From: an uncultured Lachnospiraceae bacterium
GTDB taxonomy: Bacteria; Bacillota; Clostridia; Lachnospirales; Lachnospiraceae
Direction: 5' to 3'
Length of the DNA stretch: 61,184 nt
Assembly: GCA_930989745.1 (NCBI GenBank)
Contig: CAKNMY010000004.1
Span: forward strand, 1 to 61,184
Part shown: positions 16,764-25,281 of the stretch, in pieces
How the letters are laid out: each line of letters begins with the position of its first letter
Numbering within the stretch: the first letter of the stretch is position 1
Translations under genes and position numbers: made by a program
The notes under the pieces: model-generated
Seen by the model: only the letters and a program-made list of their open reading frames with translations
Database searches by the model: none
Told to the model about the DNA's origin: nothing

Positions 16764-17624
16764 ATGTCAGAATATCAAAGATTTGTTTCCTATCTCTACG
16801 AATACCACAAGGATATTAAAGGCGAAAACAGAGGATTTGTCAAGGTGGATTCCAGAGACCGGCGCTGCCAGATCACCCTGCGCATCAGCGCCTTTTCCCT
16901 GCCGGACGGCGCATCCGCGGATATCTACGGCTTTCTGAGACAGCCCGGCGGAATCTCCGGCATTTTCCTGGGCAGGCTGCCCGCGGCCAACGGCTGTGTC
17001 TACGGCTCCATTCAGGTTGATCCGGAAAATCTCGGAGACAGCGGCACTTCTCTGCGGCAGCTCGGCGGCATGATCTTCTTTACCGACAACGGAAAGACCT
17101 ACGCGACGCAGTGGGACGACAGCCCTATTCTGCCGTCTTCCTTCACTCAGAAAACGGCGGACACTGAACCGCTTCCCTCAGCTCCCCCTGAAACCGCGCT
17201 GCCGACAGACGCCGCCGGCCCCCAGGAGCTTCATATTGCCTCCTCTGACACCGAAGCGCCCGCTCCCCGGGAAGACCCCCGCCAGAAGCAGTGGCCGAAA
17301 ATTCTCGAGACGTGGGAGTCTTTCTCGCCTTTCGGCGATGATGATATCGAAGACTGCGTCAAAATCACCCCCGGGGACTTTCCCGCGCTTCAGCGCATGG
17401 GCTGGTGCATCAGCCCTAACCAGTTTCTGCTGTACGGCTACTATAACTACCGCCACCTGCTCCTGGGGCGCACGAAAAGCTCCTGCATTCTGGGCGTCCC
17501 CGGCATCTATTCCGCGCGGGAGCAGTTCATGGCGGAACTCTTTGGATATTCTCACTTTAAGCCGTCCAGGGCAAACCTCGGGGAAAACGCGCGTTTCGGC
17601 TACTGGTATAGGACCATTGCGTAA
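16764..17624 (+). CDS. Conserved hypothetical protein (DUF6128-like)
   Basis: This is a 286-residue soluble protein started at MSEYQRFVSYLYEY, with AGAAAGGA 8 nt upstream. It has three parts: an N-terminal beta-rich domain (about 1-120, DRRCQITLRISAFSLPDG and YGFLRQPGGISGIFLG), a Pro/Thr/Ala-rich linker (about 125-180), and a C-terminal domain (about 185-286) rich in aromatic residues (MGWCISPNQFLLYGYYNYRHLLLG). From memory it resembles a Lachnospiraceae family labelled DUF6128; this was not checked. No catalytic motif or membrane segment is evident. It converges on the NrdG-like gene with 8 nt between them. Confidence 0.6.
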   Translation: MSEYQRFVSYLYEYHKDIKGENRGFVKVDSRDRRCQITLRISAFSLPDGASADIYGFLRQPGGISGIFLGRLPAANGCVYGSIQVDPENLGDSGTSLRQLGGMIFFTDNGKTYATQWDDSPILPSSFTQKTADTEPLPSAPPETALPTDAAGPQELHIASSDTEAPAPREDPRQKQWPKILETWESFSPFGDDDIEDCVKITPGDFPALQRMGWCISPNQFLLYGYYNYRHLLLGRTKSSCILGVPGIYSAREQFMAELFGYSHFKPSRANLGENARFGYWYRTIA

Positions 17625-17632
17625 TTCCCGCT

Positions 17633-18328
17633 CTACTCCACTCCCCGCACTTCCACCTGCGGAATATACTTCAAAAGCTGTGTTCGAAAGCGTTCGAGCT
17701 GCTCCCTGGAATATCCCGTAAATCCCGGCAATATCACAAATTCCGACTCCCGGTAACCCTGCAGGAAATACCTCCTGCAGCCCTTCAGCCATTTTCCTAT
17801 AACCTCGAAGTCCTCCTTCTGATGAAACTCCCTCATCACCGTAGTTCGGAATTCATAATCCACATGCTCCTCCATCAAAAACTCGATGGACTCCTGAATT
17901 TTCAGAATCTCCATCCCTTCCAGGCCGCAGACCTGCGGATACCTGGAAGGGGCTGCTTTGATATCCATGGCAACATAGTCCACCAGGCTCTCCTTCACCA
18001 GCATCTTGAGCACCTCCGGACGGTATCCGTTGGTATCCAGCTTTACCAGATAACCCATTGACTTGATCCTCGTGATGAACGCGGGCAGTTCCCGCTGCAG
18101 CGTCGGTTCTCCGCCGGTGATGCACACTCCGTCCAGGACCCCCCTGCGCTTCTCGAGCACCCGGAATACCTCTTCTTCCGGAACCACAGGTTCCCCGTCC
18201 GGATGCAGAACCAGATTTCCGTTATGGCAAAACGGGCAGCGGAAATTGCAGCCGCCAAAAAAGACCGTGCACGCCACTTTCCCCGGAAAATCCAGAAGTG
18301 TCAGCTTATTAAATCCATGTATCGTCAT
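17633..18328 (-). CDS. Anaerobic ribonucleotide reductase activating-type radical SAM protein
   Basis: This 231-residue protein opens with LTLLDFPGKVACTVFFGGCNFRCPFCHN, carrying the radical-SAM CX3CX2C motif (CNFRCPFC) that holds a 4Fe-4S cluster, followed by CITGGEPTL (SAM binding) and LDTNG. This matches the NrdG2-type activases, which generate a glycyl radical in the anaerobic class III reductase. No nrdD gene lies nearby, so the partner must be elsewhere, and another glycyl-radical partner is possible. It diverges from the TlpA operon. Confidence 0.82.
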   Translation of the reverse strand: MTIHGFNKLTLLDFPGKVACTVFFGGCNFRCPFCHNGNLVLHPDGEPVVPEEEVFRVLEKRRGVLDGVCITGGEPTLQRELPAFITRIKSMGYLVKLDTNGYRPEVLKMLVKESLVDYVAMDIKAAPSRYPQVCGLEGMEILKIQESIEFLMEEHVDYEFRTTVMREFHQKEDFEVIGKWLKGCRRYFLQGYRESEFVILPGFTGYSREQLERFRTQLLKYIPQVEVRGVE

Positions 18329-18376
18329 ACAGACCTCCTGCCGCGTAAAATCGGACGTTATGCGTCCTCTGCATCC

Positions 18377-18405
18377 ATTTTACTATTCCCCGCAGCGGAT
18401 TTCAA
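18377..18405 (-). promoter_or_regulatory. Promoter of the NrdG-like gene
   Basis: TTGAAA (18400-18405), a 17-bp spacer and TAAAAT (18377-18382) on the minus strand, about 50 nt before the start codon. Confidence 0.6.
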
Positions 18406-18424
18406 CGCATTGCCGGATTTTCGA

Positions 18425-18453
18425 TTGACTTTCGCGCTCATCTTCCATACAAT
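18425..18453 (+). promoter_or_regulatory. Promoter of the TlpA-CXXC-polyferredoxin operon
   Basis: TTGACT (18425-18430), a 17-bp spacer and TACAAT (18448-18453). It lies 38 nt before the TlpA start and diverges from the NrdG-like promoter. Confidence 0.7.
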
Positions 18454-18490
18454 GAAGGAAATCAAATCCCATCAGAAAGGAATTTCCATT

Positions 18491-19036
18491 ATGATAAAAA
18501 AATTAAAGCATTCGGCAGCTCTTCTCTGCCTGTCCGCAGCGCTTTGGCTCACAGGATGCGGCGCCGGGGAAAACGATTCCTCTTCCGGGCAGTTTTCCTC
18601 CTTTGTCGCAACCGCCACGGACGGAACCAGCGTTGATCAGGATATCCTGAAGAACTCCAAAGTCACCATGCTCAACGTCTGGGGAACTTTCTGCAGTCCC
18701 TGCCTCAATGAGATGCCCGACCTCGGAGAGCTTGCCGAAGAATACGACAGCTCGGACTTTCAGATCATCGGCATTGTGCTCGACACGGCCGATTCTTCCG
18801 GAGAGATCGTTCAGTCTCAGGTGGACAAGGCCCAGGAGCTGATCGAGCAGACCGGCGCCGATTACCTTCATCTGCTGCCCTCCCAGGGACTTCTGGAGAA
18901 TCAGCTGAGCAGCGTCGTTTCGGTTCCCACCACATTTTTTGTGGATGCAGACGGCAATATCCTGCACAGGGTGAGCGGATCAAAAGAGAAAGACGACTGG
19001 AAATCCATCATCGACGACGTACTGGAGGAGAGATAA
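18491..19036 (+). CDS. TlpA/ResA-like thioredoxin-fold lipoprotein
   Basis: This is a 181-residue protein started at [12 protein letters not shown], with AGAAAGGA upstream. The signal peptide ends in a lipobox (LTGC), so it should be anchored to the outer face of the membrane. The thioredoxin domain has [17 protein letters not shown] with active-site CSPC (about 72-75), and the cis-proline strand [11 protein letters not shown]. It probably reduces or exchanges disulfides on exported proteins. It is first in an operon with a CXXC micro-protein 8 nt downstream and a polyferredoxin membrane protein. The electron donor is unknown and may be the third gene product. Confidence 0.88.
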   Translation: MIKKLKHSAALLCLSAALWLTGCGAGENDSSSGQFSSFVATATDGTSVDQDILKNSKVTMLNVWGTFCSPCLNEMPDLGELAEEYDSSDFQIIGIVLDTADSSGEIVQSQVDKAQELIEQTGADYLHLLPSQGLLENQLSSVVSVPTTFFVDADGNILHRVSGSKEKDDWKSIIDDVLEER

Positions 19037-19044
19037 AAAACTCA

Positions 19045-19188
19045 ATGGAAAGAAAGAAGAACATCGCGGCAGCTCTTCTGGCTGCCGCCGGAATTTTACT
19101 GATTTTTGCCGGAATTCACCTCGGAGAAGCAGCCGAGGTCTGGTCCAAAGCGGCGCGCATCTGTCTGGAGTGCATCGGCATTGGCTGA
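19045..19188 (+). CDS. CD1871A-type CXXC micro-protein
   Basis: This 47-residue protein has a basic start (MERKKN), one Ala/Leu-rich transmembrane helix (about 7-25) and a C-terminal [10 protein letters not shown] tail with a CXXC pair. I recognise it as the small family annotated as CD1871A-type CXXC proteins in Clostridia. It lies 8 nt after the TlpA gene, and its last codons overlap the proposed TTG start of the polyferredoxin gene. A membrane-bound thiol pair between an iron-sulfur protein and a thioredoxin lipoprotein suggests a redox relay, which is inference. Confidence 0.75.
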   Translation: MERKKNIAAALLAAAGILLIFAGIHLGEAAEVWSKAARICLECIGIG

Positions 19189-20023
19189 TTTTGCCGCCCG
19201 TCTGAGAAAACACATCCGTCTGACCGTGCAGCTCTGCTTCACCGCACTCACAAACGGATACGTCAAAGGTTTCACCGAGGGCACAATTTACACCGGAAAG
19301 CTTAAAAATCTCTGCGTTCCGGGACTGAACTGCTATTCCTGCCCCGGCGCGCTCGGCGCCTGCCCTCTTGGTTCTCTGCAGTCCGCATTCGCCACGCCCG
19401 GCAGCCGCCTGCCGCTCTATCTCATCGGCTTTTTTCTGCTGGTGGGTTCTGCCTTCGGACGCTTCGTGTGCGGCTGGCTGTGCCCCTTCGGGCTCATTCA
19501 GGATCTGCTTTATAAAATCCCGTTCTTTCGGAAGCGCAAGAACCTCCCCGGGCACCGTTTCCTGAAGTGGCTCAAATACGCAATCCTCGCCGGATTCGTC
19601 ATTCTGCTGCCGCTTTTCGCTCTGGACGCCTACGGCATCGGCGCCCCGTACTTCTGCAAATACATATGCCCTTCCGGCACCCTCACGGCAGGCCTTCCTC
19701 TGGCGCTTCTGAACGAGGGAATCCGCGCGTCAGTCAGCTGGCTCTTCGCGTGGAAGAGCGTGCTTCTCATCGCGCTTATCATCCTCTCCCTCTGGGTATA
19801 CAGGCCATTCTGCAAATATCTCTGCCCCCTGGGAGCTATCTACGGATTTTTCAACCCAATCGCCTTCCGACGCTACCGCGTGGACAAAGCCGCCTGCATA
19901 AAATGCGCCGCCTGCCAGCACGCCTGCCCGGCCGATATCCAGGTATACGAAAAACCAAATAGCATGGAATGTATCCGCTGCGGCAAATGCAAAAAAGCCT
20001 GCCCGCACGGGGCGATACGATGA
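19181..20023 (+). CDS. Membrane polyferredoxin, NapH-like 4Fe-4S protein
   Basis: This protein is about 280 residues if begun at the TTG at 19181, which overlaps the stop of the CXXC gene and has GGAG 10 nt before it. An ATG at 19106 is open but lies inside the micro-protein gene. It has about five transmembrane helices, cysteine motifs at their edges ([41 protein letters not shown]) and two C-terminal ferredoxin motifs ([12 protein letters not shown] and [12 protein letters not shown]). This is the NapH/RdxA-like layout, which passes electrons across or along the membrane. Its role with TlpA is inferred from the operon. Confidence 0.85.
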   Translation: MADFAARLRKHIRLTVQLCFTALTNGYVKGFTEGTIYTGKLKNLCVPGLNCYSCPGALGACPLGSLQSAFATPGSRLPLYLIGFFLLVGSAFGRFVCGWLCPFGLIQDLLYKIPFFRKRKNLPGHRFLKWLKYAILAGFVILLPLFALDAYGIGAPYFCKYICPSGTLTAGLPLALLNEGIRASVSWLFAWKSVLLIALIILSLWVYRPFCKYLCPLGAIYGFFNPIAFRRYRVDKAACIKCAACQHACPADIQVYEKPNSMECIRCGKCKKACPHGAIR

Positions 20024-20025
20024 AT

Positions 20026-20066
20026 AAAAAAACGAACAGGCAGCACGCTGCGCGGGCTGCCTGTTC
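20026..20066 (-). terminator. Terminator of trxA
   Basis: GAACAGGCAGC pairs with GCTGCCTGTTC and is followed on the minus strand by GTTTTTTT. It may also weakly stop the polyferredoxin transcript from the other side. Confidence 0.8.
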
Positions 20067-20073
20067 TGTGTAT

Positions 20074-20385
20074 TTACTTTCCGATCATTCCAAGAATCGC
20101 ATCCTTCGGCTGAACGCCTACGGAGCGGCGCACCTCAGCGCCATTCTGAATCACTACCAGAGTCGGAATACTCATAACCTGGAATCTGGATGCCAGATCC
20201 GGCTCGTCGTCCACATTAATCTTGCAGATCTTGACGTCGCTGACCTCCTCCGCAATCTCATCCACTACCGGGGACAACATCTTGCAGGGCCCGCACCAGG
20301 ATGCCCAGAAATCAATGAGTACAGTCTTATCAGAATTCAATACTTCCTGTTCGAAATTTGCGCTTGTGATTGTAATTACTGCCAT
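20074..20385 (-). CDS. trxA: Thioredoxin
   Basis: This 103-residue protein has the classical thioredoxin fold with FWASWCGPCKML (active site WCGPC, Cys at about 31 and 34), the conserved buried Asp, and cis-Pro in MSIPTLVVIQNG. It reduces cytoplasmic disulfides. It is a single-gene unit with its own promoter and terminator, convergent with the TlpA/polyferredoxin operon. No thioredoxin reductase gene is in the window. Confidence 0.95.
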   Translation of the reverse strand: MAVITITSANFEQEVLNSDKTVLIDFWASWCGPCKMLSPVVDEIAEEVSDVKICKINVDDEPDLASRFQVMSIPTLVVIQNGAEVRRSVGVQPKDAILGMIGK

Positions 20386-20483
20386 GTAAATCTCTCCTTT
20401 TCTCTTTTTTCTGCGTCCGCTGCACGGATCGCTTCACCGCCCCGCTGTCTGATGCGGAAGCTGTAACTTCAACTGATGACTCT

Positions 20484-20511
20484 ATTATACCCAATTTTTG
20501 AGATCTGTAAG
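20484..20511 (-). promoter_or_regulatory. Promoter of trxA
   Basis: TATAAT (20484-20489, minus strand) is preceded after 16 bp by CTTACA (20506-20511). The -10 is perfect and the -35 matches at four positions. Confidence 0.5.
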
Positions 20512-20542
20512 TGATAAAGTCACATTCCCTTTTTCTGTATGC

Positions 20543-20572
20543 AAAAAGCGGAACTCCTTCTCAGAGTTCCGC
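20543..20572 (-). terminator. Terminator after tRNA-Pro
   Basis: GCGGAACTC pairs with GAGTTCCGC and is followed by TTTTT on the minus strand, 12 nt past the tRNA end. Confidence 0.85.
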
Positions 20573-20583
20573 CAAAGCCAAAG

Positions 20584-20657
20584 TCGAAGCGACGGGATTC
20601 GAACCCACGACCTCTGCGTCCCGAACGCAGCGCTCTACCAAACTGAGCCACGCTTCG
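20584..20657 (-). tRNA. tRNA-Pro (anticodon CGG)
   Basis: This 74-nt tRNA has acceptor arms CGAAGCG and CGCTTCG and discriminator A. The anticodon arm CTGCG-TTCGGGA-CGCAG gives CGG, which reads CCG. The T-loop is GGTTCGAATCC. CCA is not encoded. Confidence 0.95.
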
Positions 20658-20689
20658 ATTTCGGCTGTTTGCTGCCGTCAACATTGCAT

Positions 20690-20718
20690 ATTTTAATAGA
20701 AAAACAGCCATTTGTCAA
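20690..20718 (-). promoter_or_regulatory. Promoter of tRNA-Pro
   Basis: TTGACA (20713-20718), a 17-bp spacer and TAAAAT (20690-20695) on the minus strand, about 33 nt upstream of the tRNA. Confidence 0.8.
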
Positions 20719-20813
20719 TAGTTATTTTTCAATTTTTTTCGTTTTTTCCATTTTTTTCGCCCGGGCGGTGAAAACCACACGCCGCGGGCGAATTTATGTA
20801 GGATTTTCCAAAA

Positions 20814-22025
20814 TTATCCGATCATGTATACATCCGCGTACTGGCTTCCGAACGCCAATGCTTCGGAATGCGTATTGTTAAATATATCCACATGACCGTA
20901 AGCCGTTCCGCGGTCCTCCACAATATAGACCTGACCGTTGATCAGAAGCTTGGTTCCGAACGGAACGCCTCCCATCGCCACGGTTCTGCCTGCTGTCGGT
21001 ACTGTCCCGCTCGCCGTAAGGCCTCCGGACCACTTTCCGCAGCAGATGGAGCACGGACAGTAGGATGTAAGGCGGAATCTGCCGAGGTACTTGCCCTCGC
21101 CTGAACTGCTGCTGCCGCTGTCAGATCCCTCATCCTGCGATGCGCTGCCGGAAGGCGTCTGTACCGCGCCGCTTTCTCCGCTGGAAGAATTATCCGATTC
21201 GCTCTGCTGCTTCTTTGCCGCTTCCTCCTCAGCTTTTCTCCGCTGCGCTTCTTCCTCTGCCTTCTGCGCCGCGATCTCCTCTTCCTTTGCCTGGCGGATC
21301 AGGTTGTTGATCTCCTCTTCCTGGGCATTCACCTGCGCCAGAAGATCTGCCTGTTCGGATTCCGCCTGACTGATGCTGTCCTGATAAGAACGTATCTCAT
21401 TATAAGTGGCTTCAATCAGCTCGCTCACTTCAGCCTGCTTATCCTGGCTCTGAATCTGCAGCTGCTGAATCTCATCTTTTTCCTGGATTACCTGCTCTTC
21501 CTTCTCGGCAATCTGTTCTCTCGTCTCCTGGTATTGATCCAACAGTTCCCTGTCATACTCTGAGAGCTGTGCAATGTTGACTGCGCGGCTTAAAAATTCC
21601 GATATACTGTCAGCAGAGAGAAACATCTCCACATAACTGGTGCTGGAATTCTCGTACATGTACTGGATACGGATCTTCATATCACTGTACTGCTGCGCTT
21701 CGCTTTCTTTCGCTTCCTCAAGTTCCTGCTGTACCTGCTCCAGTTCTTTCTGCTTGTCATCGTAATCGTTCTGGAGCTGCTGCAGGCTGTTCTTCAGTTC
21801 CTCAAGCTGTCCGTTCAGCTCTTCCAGATACGTCTCGGACTGCCCTTTCTTGGATTCCAATGCGTCAATCTTATCCTGCGCCTCTGAGAGTGAGGATTCC
21901 ATTTCCTGCTTCTGCTTCTCTGCCTCATCAATCTTCTGCTGTGTCGTACTTGCAAAGCAGGGGGTAACAGATCCGACCAAGAGTGCTGATGCCAGAACAG
22001 CGCTTAGCATTTTCTTCACTTTCAT
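20814..22025 (-). CDS. Secreted coiled-coil protein with C-terminal 3D domain
   Basis: This is a 403-residue protein started at MKVKKMLSAVLA, with AGAGGT upstream; the in-frame extension to 22118 lacks this support. A signal peptide (about 1-26) is followed by a long Glu/Gln/Lys coiled coil (about 27-255) resembling the N-terminus of CwlO-type cell-wall hydrolases, a Ser/Gly-rich linker, and a 3D domain (about 310-403). The 3D domain has the TSYCPCSICCGKWSGGLTASGT signature and aspartates in VEDRGTAYGHVDIF. Such domains are thought to act on peptidoglycan, like MltA. A WalR-like site upstream fits a cell-wall role. Confidence 0.85.
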   Translation of the reverse strand: MKVKKMLSAVLASALLVGSVTPCFASTTQQKIDEAEKQKQEMESSLSEAQDKIDALESKKGQSETYLEELNGQLEELKNSLQQLQNDYDDKQKELEQVQQELEEAKESEAQQYSDMKIRIQYMYENSSTSYVEMFLSADSISEFLSRAVNIAQLSEYDRELLDQYQETREQIAEKEEQVIQEKDEIQQLQIQSQDKQAEVSELIEATYNEIRSYQDSISQAESEQADLLAQVNAQEEEINNLIRQAKEEEIAAQKAEEEAQRRKAEEEAAKKQQSESDNSSSGESGAVQTPSGSASQDEGSDSGSSSSGEGKYLGRFRLTSYCPCSICCGKWSGGLTASGTVPTAGRTVAMGGVPFGTKLLINGQVYIVEDRGTAYGHVDIFNNTHSEALAFGSQYADVYMIG

Positions 22026-22186
22026 CAATAAATACCTCTGTGTACAGTCTCCGGCAGGCTCCCTAAACTCCCCTGGAATTCCCTTCCGGCACTGTGTTTT
22101 CTTTCTTCCGCCCGCCATACGGCACGCGGAGGCGCAGCATATCCTGCGCGTTCCCCTCTTACTGCACTTTGCAGTATTCGAGTGTT

Positions 22187-22195
22187 ATTATACCA
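22187..22195 (-). promoter_or_regulatory. Extended -10 promoter of the 3D-domain gene
   Basis: TGGTATAAT on the minus strand is an extended -10. The -35 position (TTTCTC) is poor, which suits an activator-dependent promoter. Confidence 0.55.
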
Positions 22196-22232
22196 CACAC
22201 CCCCTGAAAGAGAAAGTGTTTTTTCAGATTTC

Positions 22233-22249
22233 GTAATATTTCTGTAACA
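22233..22249 (-). promoter_or_regulatory. WalR-like direct repeat
   Basis: TGTTAC-N5-TATTAC on the minus strand matches the WalR pattern TGTWAH-N5-TGTWAH with one mismatch. It lies about 40 bp upstream of the -10 hexamer of the coiled-coil/3D gene, where an activator would bind. Confidence 0.35.
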
Positions 22250-22320
22250 TTTTACAAGGTTTTTCTGGGTTTTTCCACCACTTTTGACAGTTTCCGGCCC
22301 TATTTTCCACCTTCCTGCAC

Positions 22321-23706
22321 TCAGTTTTTCCTCCACCCGGAAAGATATTTATTTTTCAGGACGCCGTTTACCAGCTTGCCCCAGCCCAGGGCGTATGTAT
22401 CCGCGCAGACAAGCTGCCAGCCCTTTTCCCTGGCGCATTCGCCCGGCTGTACATAGATCGTCTCACCGCGCAGATATCGCTCCACACGCTCGTCTTCCGG
22501 CTTCAGGCACAGCGCCGAAGCGTACTGATCCGCTCTCAGCGTCATGGCAAAGGGCTGAGACGGCTCAAAGCGGCCTTTCTTCAGCTCACCCAGCAATAAA
22601 CCGTTTCTCAGAAAACGGATTCCCTTCGCCGTATCGGGAAGTTCCGGTACAAGATAAGCCTTTCCTGCGCGGATCTCCATGCGGTTCCAGTCCATATCCG
22701 CAGTTACGTCCTTCATAAATTCCGTTACGGTCGCGCGGTCCTTTTTATCCGTGGGTGCCGTTTTCTGCACTGATCCGTTCCAGCGCCTGTCACCTTCCTT
22801 GCGGATCAGGGCCAGAAAATGTCCCTCGCCGTGCATTTTGTGCGGAAAGATGCGGACACATTTTCTCAGCTCCTCTCTGCCGTCTCCCCACTCCGGCCTT
22901 CCCTCAGAAAATCCCTCGTAGGGGATCATCTCCTCCAGATGCAGTTCAGGACATTTGCTCAGCAGCCAGCTGACCGTCCCTTCATTCTCCTCCTTCGCGA
23001 AGGTACAGGTGGAGTACAGCATGGTTCCGCCCGGGCGCAGCATCCGGCTGGCGCACATCACAATATCGCGCTGCAGCTTTGCAAAATACGCAGGACGGTC
23101 TTCATCCCACGTCTTCGCCACCGCCGGATCCTTCCGGAACATTCCCTCTCCGGAGCAGGGAGCGTCCACCAGAATGCGGTCGAAATATTCCGGAAAACAG
23201 GAAGCCAGTTTTCCCGGAAGCTCATTTGTCACAAAAGCATTTTTTACGCCGAAAAGCTCAAGATTTCTGAGCAGAGCCTTGGCGCGGGAGTTACTGATAT
23301 CGTTGGCCACCAGAATTCCCCTGCCCTGAAGCTTCGCCCCCAGCTCTGTCGCCTTTCCTCCCGGCGCGGCGCACAGATCCAGAACCCGCTCCCCCGGATG
23401 AACCTCCAGGCGCGAGGCCGGTGTCATGGCGCTGGGCTCCTGGAGGTAATAAACGCCTGCACTGTAATAGGGATGGCGCGCCGGACGCTCATCTCCATTA
23501 TAGAAAAAGCCGTTTTCCACCCACGGAATCCGCCTTGCTCCGAACAGCCCGCTGCGTTCCAGTTCCTCCGGGGAGCACTTGAGCGTGTTCACACGCAGCC
23601 CGTACTGTCGCTCATCTTCATAGCTTCTGATATACTGCGCGTATTCCTCCTCTCCCAGCATTTCCCTCATACGCGCTTCAAATGCCTGCGGCAGATATTT
23701 TTCCAT
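22321..23706 (-). CDS. RsmF/NOP2-family rRNA cytosine-C5 methyltransferase
   Basis: This is a 461-residue protein started at MEKYLPQAFEARM, with AAGGAGAG upstream. The SAM-binding motif is VLDLCAAPGGKATELG (about 105-120). The two catalytic cysteines are in DAPCSGEGMFRKDP and LYSTCTFAKEENE, the arrangement of m5C RNA methyltransferases. The C-terminal part (about 290-461) fits the RsmF-type RNA-binding/PUA-like extension, including VERYLRGETI and GWQLVCADTYALGWGK. The probable substrate is a cytosine in 16S rRNA. It stands alone between the 3D-domain gene and spoVG. Confidence 0.9.
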   Translation of the reverse strand: MEKYLPQAFEARMREMLGEEEYAQYIRSYEDERQYGLRVNTLKCSPEELERSGLFGARRIPWVENGFFYNGDERPARHPYYSAGVYYLQEPSAMTPASRLEVHPGERVLDLCAAPGGKATELGAKLQGRGILVANDISNSRAKALLRNLELFGVKNAFVTNELPGKLASCFPEYFDRILVDAPCSGEGMFRKDPAVAKTWDEDRPAYFAKLQRDIVMCASRMLRPGGTMLYSTCTFAKEENEGTVSWLLSKCPELHLEEMIPYEGFSEGRPEWGDGREELRKCVRIFPHKMHGEGHFLALIRKEGDRRWNGSVQKTAPTDKKDRATVTEFMKDVTADMDWNRMEIRAGKAYLVPELPDTAKGIRFLRNGLLLGELKKGRFEPSQPFAMTLRADQYASALCLKPEDERVERYLRGETIYVQPGECAREKGWQLVCADTYALGWGKLVNGVLKNKYLSGWRKN

Positions 23707-23843
23707 ATAAGAACTCTCCTTAATTATTGGTAATTGCAAAACAGGACGTATCTGCCTTCGCAGATGCGTCCTGCCTATTATACCACTCTCATTCCCCAAA
23801 TGTCACTGCTATTTCTGCTTCCAGCCCCATACCCGGCTGCAGA

Positions 23844-24125
23844 TTACGCTTCCGCCTCTGCCGCTTCCGCTTCCATTGCCTCCTGATATTTCTCCAGGAT
23901 AATAGTCTGAATGCGCTCCCTGGTGGAAGAATTAATCGGATGTGCGATATCGCGGTATTCACCGTCTGTCGCCTTGCGGCTCGGCATCGCGATGAAAAGA
24001 CCCTTCTCGCCCTCGATCACCTTAATATCATGTACTACAAACTCCTCATCGATCGTGATGGATACGACCGCTTTCATCTTTCCTTCTTTTGCTACTTTCC
24101 GTACTCTTACATCTGTTATATTCAT
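23844..24125 (-). CDS. spoVG: Septation/sporulation regulator SpoVG
   Basis: This 93-residue protein has the conserved SpoVG core: [34 protein letters not shown], and [23 protein letters not shown]. SpoVG is a nucleic-acid-binding regulator affecting septation, sporulation and envelope genes. It lies 38 nt downstream of glgD on the same strand with no terminator between, so it is probably co-transcribed with glgC-glgD. GGGGGA precedes the ATG. Confidence 0.95.
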   Translation of the reverse strand: MNITDVRVRKVAKEGKMKAVVSITIDEEFVVHDIKVIEGEKGLFIAMPSRKATDGEYRDIAHPINSSTRERIQTIILEKYQEAMEAEAAEAEA

Positions 24126-24163
24126 GGTAAATTTCCCCCTTTTTCAGCCTCGTATGCAAGCTG

Positions 24164-25279
24164 TCAGATTACATATCTCTCATTTTTCTCGATTACGATC
24201 TTGATGCCGTCTTCTCCGCAGTGATAGGAATTCGCGCGGATCGTGTCGCGGCTCTCAACGATGCAGTTCTCGATATGGGCGTTATCGCCTAAGTATACAT
24301 CATTCAGAATGATGGAATTCTTAATCACACAGTTATTGCCAACGTATACTTTCTTGAACAGGACTGAATTCTCAACCTGTCCGTTGATGATACATCCGCT
24401 GGCAATCAGGCTGTTCTTCACACTGCTGCCGGGATTATATTTTGCCGGAGGCAGATCATCAATCTTGGAATAAATCGGGTTGTCCCCTCCGAAGAAATAT
24501 TCCCTCACTTCCGGTTTCAGGAAATCCATGTTCGTACGATAGTAGGATTCCGCTGTGGAAATATTGCTCCAATACGTATCCATCTTATATCCATAGATGC
24601 GCTTTAAGTTCTTATAGCGGATCAGGATATCCTTTACAAAGTCTGAACGCTCTTCCTGCGCGCACCGCTCGATCATCTCAATGAGCTGACGCCTGCGGAT
24701 CACATAGATACCGGTAGAAATCAGCTGAGAATCAGAAACCATCGGCTTCTCCTCAAAATCCACAACGCGGTAATCCTCGTTCAGCTTAAGCACACCGAAA
24801 CGCGTCGGATCTTCGTCTCTGCAGTCCGTGCAGACAATGGTCACATCCGCGCGCTTTGCGATGTGGTATTCCAGTACTTTATTATAGTCAATCTTGTAAA
24901 TACCGTCTCCGGACGCGATCACAACGTACGGCTCATGGCACTGCTTTAACCATGTCAGGTTCTGATAGATCGCGTCTGCGGTTCCGCGGTACCACCAGCT
25001 GTTATCCGGCGTTACGGTCGGTGTGAACAGGAACAGTCCTCCCTGCTTTCTTCCGAAATCCCACCATTTTGATGAGCTCAGGTGTTCATTCAGCGAACGC
25101 GCGTTATACTGCGTGAGAACCGCCACTCTTTGAATATGAGAGTTCGCCATATTGCTCAACGCAAAATCGATGCTGCGGTAGCTTCCGCCCACCGGCATAG
25201 CTGCGATTGCCCTCTTATTTGATAATTCTCTCATCCGGTTGTTGTTGCCGCCAGCCAGAATAATTCCCAGTGCTCTCAT
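24164..25279 (-). CDS. glgD: GlgD, regulatory-type glucose-1-phosphate adenylyltransferase subunit
   Basis: This 371-residue protein is homologous to GlgC but has a degenerate nucleotide loop (LAGGNNNRMRELSNKRAIAAMPVGG in place of GGxGTRL), as expected for the GlgD subunit, which modulates GlgC. The N-terminal Rossmann-like nucleotidyltransferase domain is followed by a left-handed beta-helix (about 280-360, with repeats such as IINGQVENSVLF and VYVGNNCVIKNSI). It acts with GlgC to make ADP-glucose for glycogen. It lies 2 nt after glgC. Confidence 0.92.
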   Translation of the reverse strand: MRALGIILAGGNNNRMRELSNKRAIAAMPVGGSYRSIDFALSNMANSHIQRVAVLTQYNARSLNEHLSSSKWWDFGRKQGGLFLFTPTVTPDNSWWYRGTADAIYQNLTWLKQCHEPYVVIASGDGIYKIDYNKVLEYHIAKRADVTIVCTDCRDEDPTRFGVLKLNEDYRVVDFEEKPMVSDSQLISTGIYVIRRRQLIEMIERCAQEERSDFVKDILIRYKNLKRIYGYKMDTYWSNISTAESYYRTNMDFLKPEVREYFFGGDNPIYSKIDDLPPAKYNPGSSVKNSLIASGCIINGQVENSVLFKKVYVGNNCVIKNSIILNDVYLGDNAHIENCIVESRDTIRANSYHCGEDGIKIVIEKNERYVI

Positions 25280-25281
25280 AT

